From Sabellastarte sp. h YS-2021 (lineage: Eukaryota > Annelida > Polychaeta > Sabellida > Sabellidae), in assembly GCA_964017235.1 (NCBI GenBank), contig OZ024931.1, positions 97,544,221 through 97,608,220 on the forward strand: 64,000 nucleotides of DNA, given 5' to 3'. Below the pieces are notes generated by a model that worked only from the letters and a program-made list of their open reading frames with translations, did not search any database and was not told where the DNA came from. The translations under genes were made by a program, and so were the position numbers. Positions 59,471-64,000 of this stretch are shown here, in pieces. How positions within the stretch are numbered: position 1 is the first letter of the stretch; the number at the start of each line of letters is the position of its first letter.

Positions 59471-59694
59471 AGCTAAGATTGCTATTACGCACTTATCTTT
59501 AGGCCCAAGTCCATAAAACCAAAAAATTTTTCGAGGGCGTGAAAATTCATTGGGACAATTAATTTACAAAAAATCTGTAGCTGTAGTAGTTTTGGAGAAA
59601 TCTGCGTGACTAACTAACGGACGCACGCACGCACGCACACACAGGCATCATTTCATAATCTCCCTCCCGGGCTAAAGCCCGGCGGGAGATAAAT

Positions 59695-59844
59695 AGAACA
59701 ATCTGCAGAATAAGCACAAGGCTCATCACCTTTCAGATGATCCCTTCATTTTGGACAATAATGGTGGTTGTCCCATTCTGCCATAAAATGGCCACAAAAA
59801 GCACTTTTCCTCTGTCCTTTTTAAATACTATCCTGAGAAGACAT
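59695..59844 (-). pseudogene. DIRS gag N-terminus (copy C), separated by insertion
   Basis: Starts at ATG 59844 (MSSQDS). A one-base shift is needed before CGHFMAEWDNHHYCPK, which has an in-frame stop at the next Cys position, and then GDEPCAYSADC. This Cys/His pattern matches gag A (CGHIMSSFDSHTHCARSRD) and part of gag B (CPTCRESGKGDDPC) and is split from CCSSFPDEQ at 57169 by the 2.5-kb element. Confidence 0.72.
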
Positions 59845-59879
59845 TGTAAAAACTTGAAAAATTTTGTTGTAATTTTAAT

Positions 59880-60105
59880 TTTTATTAGATAAATACTTAC
59901 CATTTCCTGACCAATGCTATATGTTGGAGCCATCCAACTCACTGGCCAATGTTGAGAAATGTTTTTAAGGTACCTTAAGAAGCCAGTGAGTGAGTGTGGA
60001 CTAGGAAGCCCCCCAATGGTCATGTGACCACGCCAATAGACGCCATTGATTGTTTTTGTTGCAAAGCTCACCCCTAGTACCATAGTACTGAATCCGCGGG
60101 GAGGC
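59880..60105 (-). repeat. Terminal-type repeat at 5' end of DIRS copy C
   Basis: Contains AATACTTACCATTTCCTG, the near-palindrome GGTCATGTGACC, TTTTTGTTGCAA and GCGGGGAGGC in the same order as 41570-41720. On the minus strand ATGGTAAGTATTT matches a splice-donor consensus. The boundary with copy D recombinase lies in or next to the GCGGGGAGGC word. Confidence 0.55.
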
Positions 60106-60700
60106 TTGCCTTTCCTGAGATCTTTTGTTTTATCAAGATAATATCTCAAGGCTCTCACTGGACAAAGAGACTTATCTTGTACCAAAGATGGATCTAATGT
60201 GGGTTTCAAAGCAGGAATGACCACAGGTTGAATAGCCAAAGGACCCTCAGAAGCCAACTGATTTTTGCTATGAATGCAGTTGAAGGTGAAAAGGTAACTT
60301 CTGACCAATCCCTTTTCCTACTGAAGGAGTCAAAAGTCCAAGCATGTATTTCGCTACGCCTCTTACCAGAAGCCAAAGCCAATAAGAAAACTGTCTTAAA
60401 AGTCAAAATTTTAAGATCAGCTTTTGCCAAAGGTTCAAATGGGGGTCGAGTGAGGGCAAGTAACACCAGAGACAAGTCCCAATTGGGAATAGATCTATTT
60501 GCTGAAGGTCTGTCCCTATGAAAGCTAGCAATCAAACGATTCAAATCCAAACTTTGAGAAACCATTTGACCTGCGGAGCCTAGCCCATCTGCTACTGAAG
60601 TCCTGTAACCAGCAATAGTTCTGGGTTTCAAGTTCTTATCAGTAAACAGATGATTAAACAAATCAGCTACTTGAGGGATAGAGGGTTTGGTGAAATCCAC
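60106..60700 (-). pseudogene. DIRS tyrosine recombinase, N-terminal part (copy D)
   Basis: The enzyme family inserts the circular cDNA of DIRS elements by tyrosine-mediated strand exchange. Visible parts are a SAM-like DNA-binding domain (DKNLKPRTIAGYRTSVADGL at its start), the beginning of the catalytic domain with LLALASGKRRSEIHAWTFDS, where the first Arg of the catalytic set lies in the RRSE word, and LCPVRALRYYLDKTKD. The frame shifts near 60300-60240. The protein is cut right after that; the H-x-x-R motif and Tyr nucleophile are absent. A stop just upstream (near 60709) separates it from the pol linker in the same frame. Confidence 0.85.
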
Positions 60701-60709
60701 CTGATTCTC

Positions 60710-62640
60710 CTAGGCCCACTTTTGAAAAATGGCCCACCTTGAATCATACACTTGCCTTGAGGATTCTCTCTGAGGTGCCTTAATTCTATCTGCCACCTCA
60801 ACAGAGAATCCTCCTTGACTTTCGTGCAGGAGTCCAGAAACCATGCATGAAGATTCAGATACTCCAGATTCTTGTGGAATCTGAGACTGAAGGGTTGCTT
60901 TAGGAGATTGTGCACTTGAGGAAGCCTCAGTGGGATCCTGGTTGACAATTCCACCAGATCCCAAAACCAAGACATCCCCAGCCACTCTGGTGCTATCGCA
61001 ATGACTCTGCACCTGTAGTGACCATTTTCTGAACTAACTGGGGCAGGATGGCCACTGGACAAAACGCATAAACGTCCAGACCCTCCCAAGAGATGTTCAA
61101 CGCATCTATCTGCCATGTCTTGTCGTCTGGGACAAGAGATATGTAAGTTGGCAGTTTGGCATTCAAGCTGGTGGCAAACAGATCCACCATTGGCTTGTGC
61201 CAAACTTGGCAGATTTGTCGAAAGACCAGAGGGTGCAGAGACCATTCTGTGAATGGCCCTGTCCCTCCTGGAAAGGGAATCTGCTATCACATTGAGATTC
61301 CCTGGAATATGTCTGGCTCTGATATGGATCTCCCTGGCACTGGACCATGCCAGAATTCTCCACATCAAAGCACACATTTCGAAGGAGTGAGTGCCTCCTT
61401 CCTTGTTGATATCGGAGACCACAGTTGAGTTGTCTGGAGAAACTAGCAAGATTTTTTGCCTCAATTGTTTTTGAAAATGTAAAACATTGATATGCAAGTC
61501 TTTTTCTGATTACTGCCAAACTCCACTTATAGTACAATTGCTCAAATGGGCCCCCCAACCCTTCTCTGATGCATCTGTGAACATCAACATATTGTGTTCT
61601 CTCTGATGCAGATTCGAACCCTTGAGTACGTTTTGGGGATCCATCCACCAAGCAAGATGGTCCTTTATCAGTTACGAAATTGGGACAATTTTGTCCAGGG
61701 ACTGGGGAAACTGCCAGTTGGTCTTCAAAAACCACTGAAAAGGCCTCATATGGATTCAACCCAAAGGAGCCGTCTTCTCCATGGAAGCCATGACCCCAAT
61801 CAGTGACATGAGGTTCCTTGGAGTAGTAGTGTGACCTTGCAAAATGGAAACTGCCAGAATTTTGAGTTTGTCCACTTTCTTTTGATTTGGATAGACCAAT
61901 CCCTCTTGAAGGTTGAAACGATAACCCAGAAACTCGAGATCCTGAGTTGGGTTGAGCTCGGATTTTTTCAAATTGACAACCCACCTCAATTTTTCGACCA
62001 GAGTGATCAATTTTTGAACATCTCTAGCACAAGTGTCCCGATCCTTGGCTCTCACCAGCCAGTCATCCAAATACTGATGAATTCGAACCCCTTGTGAAAG
62101 AGCTATGAATTCGACCTCTTTCATCACTCAAGTGAACTCCAATGGAGCAGTCACAATGCCGAAGGGTAGGGCTCTGAACTGATAAGCCTGATCCTGTACA
62201 TGAAAGCGCAAATATTTTTGAAACTTTGGGTGTATGGGCACATGAAAATAAGAGTCGGTGAGATCTATGGAAGCCACCCATTCACCTGTCTGAAGAGAAG
62301 CCCAAATGACTTCCATGGTTTCCATTTTGAAGGTGGGAACATGCAAATATGTATTTACCACACTGAGATCTATTACTGGACGCCATTTGTTTTCTGGTTT
62401 TGGAACCAGAAACAAACGACTGTAGAATCCGAGAGTTCTTGTTTTGAACCGGAACCACTGCCCTTTTTTGAACCATTTGTTGAACCGACTCCAGCAAAGC
62501 TTCCTGTTTTACTGGAGATGAATAACTGCTTCTGATTGCTGGAAGCCGGGTCAGTGGTGTTTTTTCTTTGAATGGAAGGCAATAACCCTGTTTCAGGACA
62601 AGAACTACTCTTGGATGCACATTTAAATCTTCCCAAACTT
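60710..62640 (-). pseudogene. DIRS reverse transcriptase-RNase H polyprotein (copy D)
   Basis: The RT N-terminus (62620-62425: GYCLPFKEKTPLTRLPAIRS) is followed after a shift near 62425 by FLVPKPENKWRPVIDLSVVN and SIDLTDSYFHVPIHPKFQKY (motif A Asp). After a stop at 62128 come HQYLDDWLVRAKD (catalytic Asp pair), VNLKKSELNPTQDLEFLGYR and FNLQEGLVYPNQ. RNase H follows with FTDASEKGWGAHL (near 61590), DNSTVVSDINKEGGTHSFEM and ARHIPGNLNVIADSLSRRD. A further shift near 61255 and others downstream break the linker region (VDLFATSLNAKLPTYISLVP, ALNISWEGLDVYAFCPV). The RT YxDD and RNase H acidic residues are conserved, but the frame breaks make it non-functional. Confidence 0.88.
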
Positions 62641-62699
62641 GCTAATAACCTTCTAAATGGGCACCAGGATATTTTGTTTGTGTGCTTACCTCCATGCAG

Positions 62700-63967
62700 T
62701 CACTTCCTCCTGCCCCTACCCCCATGGGCTGAGCCTCTGTTGGAGTTGTAAGAGCTGGATTGTCTTTTGTTTTGGTCACCCTGTTTTGACTGGGGACGAA
62801 AATTCTGGAAAGCCACATTTTGGTACCTGTTTTGCGAGGAATCCTTCTTCGAATCAGAAAAACGGGAACTATAATTGTCAGATCTTTGTTTTTTGTAAAC
62901 TGGCTCCTGGTTTATCTGGCTCCACTGAATAAAATTCTGTTCTACCTCAGAGAGCAACTTGGAATTAAATAACTCCTTCTTTGTTAAAGAAGCATTCCTT
63001 AACCTTGCAATAGCTTTGTCAGTTACATCCCTATGACACAACTTGAGGAAGTGATCCCTTCTATTGAGCAAAAGATTGGAGGCCCGGGTCATAGAAGTGT
63101 CCAACACATCATCCAATGCCTTCCCCAGCGAATTCATTGTGGTAGCTTGTAAATGCAGACAATTTTGAATGAACTCCATGCTCTGTTGTATATCCTCCTG
63201 CACAACACAATCTTTCAACTTGTCTACCTCCGAAAACATCTCATTGGTAGCCTTCTCAATAGCTGATTTAAACCAAAAGACATGATTTAAAATCTGTATA
63301 TTTTCTCCAGACACTGTTTCCCAAGCCAAGTACTGTTTCATAGGTGTAGAAACTGAAGTAGGAGCTTGATATGGAGGAGTAGCTATGTTTTTAAACGCAT
63401 CCTGAAGCCTTGGGGCAGTCAAAGAATAAGACTGAGAAGATACCTGATAAAATTTCATCTGAGGCTTAGGAAAATTCAGGAAATGTCCCTTCGACATTGG
63501 AGGGTGATGAGGATCACTGTCATCCACACTGTTACTACCCAAAGCCGAGAATTCCTTGTACTTCCATAAATCTACCAAAGGTTGAGCTGGAGGTAAAGCC
63601 ATATATTGTTGCACAGATTTCTTTACTTGGTCTCTGCCAGAAAACGCTGGTGGAGGAACCATGCACTCTACATCCGACACTTGCAAATCAAGCCATTTTT
63701 AATGGTAGACAAAGTATCAGCATAAGCTGGAGAGTCATCTTCCTTTGATCAGATTTCCCCTTGTTTTAAATCCGGATCCGGATCTTCTGAAGATTGAGAA
63801 AAAGATCTTTTCCTTGACAAATTCAAGTTGGATTCATCAGACACCCGACCTGAACTGGACTGTTGATCAGCTTCTGCTCTGGTGATAGTAGCCGTCCTTC
63901 TCTCCAATCTAGAAGCCGGCGCAGAGGAAGAGGAAGAACAAGCCAGTAGAGATTTATAATACACCAT
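62700..63967 (-). pseudogene. DIRS gag (copy D)
   Basis: The largest frame (63686-62700, 328 residues) begins near MQVSDVECMVPPPAFSGRD and runs through a capsid-like helical region (LNHVFWFKSAIEKATNEMFS; TSMTRASNLLLNRRDHFLKL). It ends in a Gln/Ser/Arg-rich tail, HGGRGRRK, typical of nucleic-acid-binding gag C-termini. The upstream part (63967-63749) has RRTATITRAEADQQ and RKRSFSQSSEDPDPDLKQGE, matching copy C. A stop (near 63749) and a shift (near 63690) separate the two parts; the N-terminal Cys motif lies outside the window. No zinc knuckle is seen in the C-terminal part. Confidence 0.82.
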
Positions 63968-64000
63968 AGGTTGCTTGCAACATGCAAACTATCCCTGTCG

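Larger units (their letters stand above)
57170..59694. mobile_element. 2.5-kb satellite-bearing element inserted in DIRS gag
   Basis: Perfect 15-bp inverted ends: ATTTATCTCCCGCCG at 57170-57184 and its complement at 59680-59694. The interior has a 143-bp array (about 57230-58190), a 321-bp dimeric array (about 58190-59470), an (ACGC)n tract (59617-59640) and a GC-rich hairpin, CCCGGGCT...AGCCCGG (59665-59681), beside the right end. The interruption separates two parts of one gag Cys motif. No protein is encoded. Confidence 0.85.
53290..60105 (-). mobile_element. DIRS-type retrotransposon copy C with two nested insertions
   Basis: Terminal-type blocks lie at both ends in opposite orientation: 53290-53500 (GGAAATGGTAAGGGTATTTC, GGATGGCTCCAAC, GGTCATGTGACC) and 59880-60105 (AATACTTACCATTTCCTG, GTTGGAGCCATCC, GGTCATGTGACC). 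Between them, on the minus strand, are a gag start (59844), gag, RT and the RNase H start (54035). The recombinase is missing, apparently deleted between 54035 and 53500. A satellite-bearing element (57170-59694) interrupts gag and a hAT-like element (54723-55799) interrupts RT. Confidence 0.65.
60106..64000 (-). mobile_element. DIRS-type retrotransposon copy D, incomplete, runs off window
   Basis: On the minus strand: gag (64000-62700), RT (62640-61750), RNase H (61610-61260), linker (61260-60710) and the N-terminal half of the recombinase (60700-60106). All domains carry frameshifts or stops, but protein similarity is clear and the copy is the least decayed of the three. The gag N-terminus and 5' terminal repeat lie beyond 64000. 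The 3' end is missing: the recombinase is cut where copy C begins. Confidence 0.85.

Noticed and set aside
61163-61984. 273-residue minus-strand frame across DIRS pol of copy D
   Set aside because: It overlaps RT/RNase H in another frame and contains no domain of its own; the real motifs (YLDDW, FTDASEKGWG) are read in different frames.

Overview
The window looks like AT-rich, non-coding, repeat-dominated chromosomal DNA from an invertebrate animal. DIRS-type tyrosine-recombinase retrotransposons, a Gmr1-like LTR retrotransposon, tRNA-derived SINEs and non-autonomous elements carrying 120-170 bp satellite arrays together suggest a bivalve mollusc or a close relative. That assignment is inference, since no host marker gene is present. 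I found no convincing host exon, no rRNA or tRNA gene and no CRISPR array in 64 kb.

Left part (1-12 kb): a decayed DIRS-type gag on the minus strand (417-2605) with its 5' terminal region (to about 2910); a small element with iterated-word inverted ends (3755-4403); then two consecutive copies of a 3.2-3.6 kb composite unit (4994-8144, 8145-11720), each carrying about 14 copies of a 133-bp satellite flanked by 169-bp repeats.

Middle part (12-35 kb): two satellite arrays (about 13.06-14.85 kb and 31.84-33.97 kb) that are unit-by-unit reverse complements and form the arms of a 21-kb inverted repeat. Between them lie several other tandem families, a 178-bp MITE with a perfect 8-bp target duplication, a 1.2-kb element with related ends, and two SINEs in opposite orientation with 14-bp and 12-bp target duplications.

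Right part (35-64 kb): a second decayed gag (35870-37139), a SINE and MITE cluster, DIRS terminal-repeat fragments, and a complete LTR retrotransposon (43116-48730). Its 1002-bp LTRs differ at one position by eye. Its single open reading frame encodes Gag, protease and integrase with intact catalytic residues but no reverse transcriptase or RNase H. It lies inside or beside a decayed DIRS element (copy B, 48735-53040). A second DIRS element (copy C, about 53290-60105) is split by a 1077-bp hAT-like insertion and by a 2.5-kb satellite-bearing element that landed inside its gag. A third (copy D, 60106 to beyond 64000) has recognisable gag, RT, RNase H and the N-terminal half of the recombinase, all frame-broken.

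The most notable item is the young, RT-less but integrase-competent LTR element. Next are the 21-kb mirror-image satellite arrangement and the shared terminal motif (CCACTG...GTTATCTCCYGCC) that links several satellite-bearing elements into one apparent non-autonomous family.
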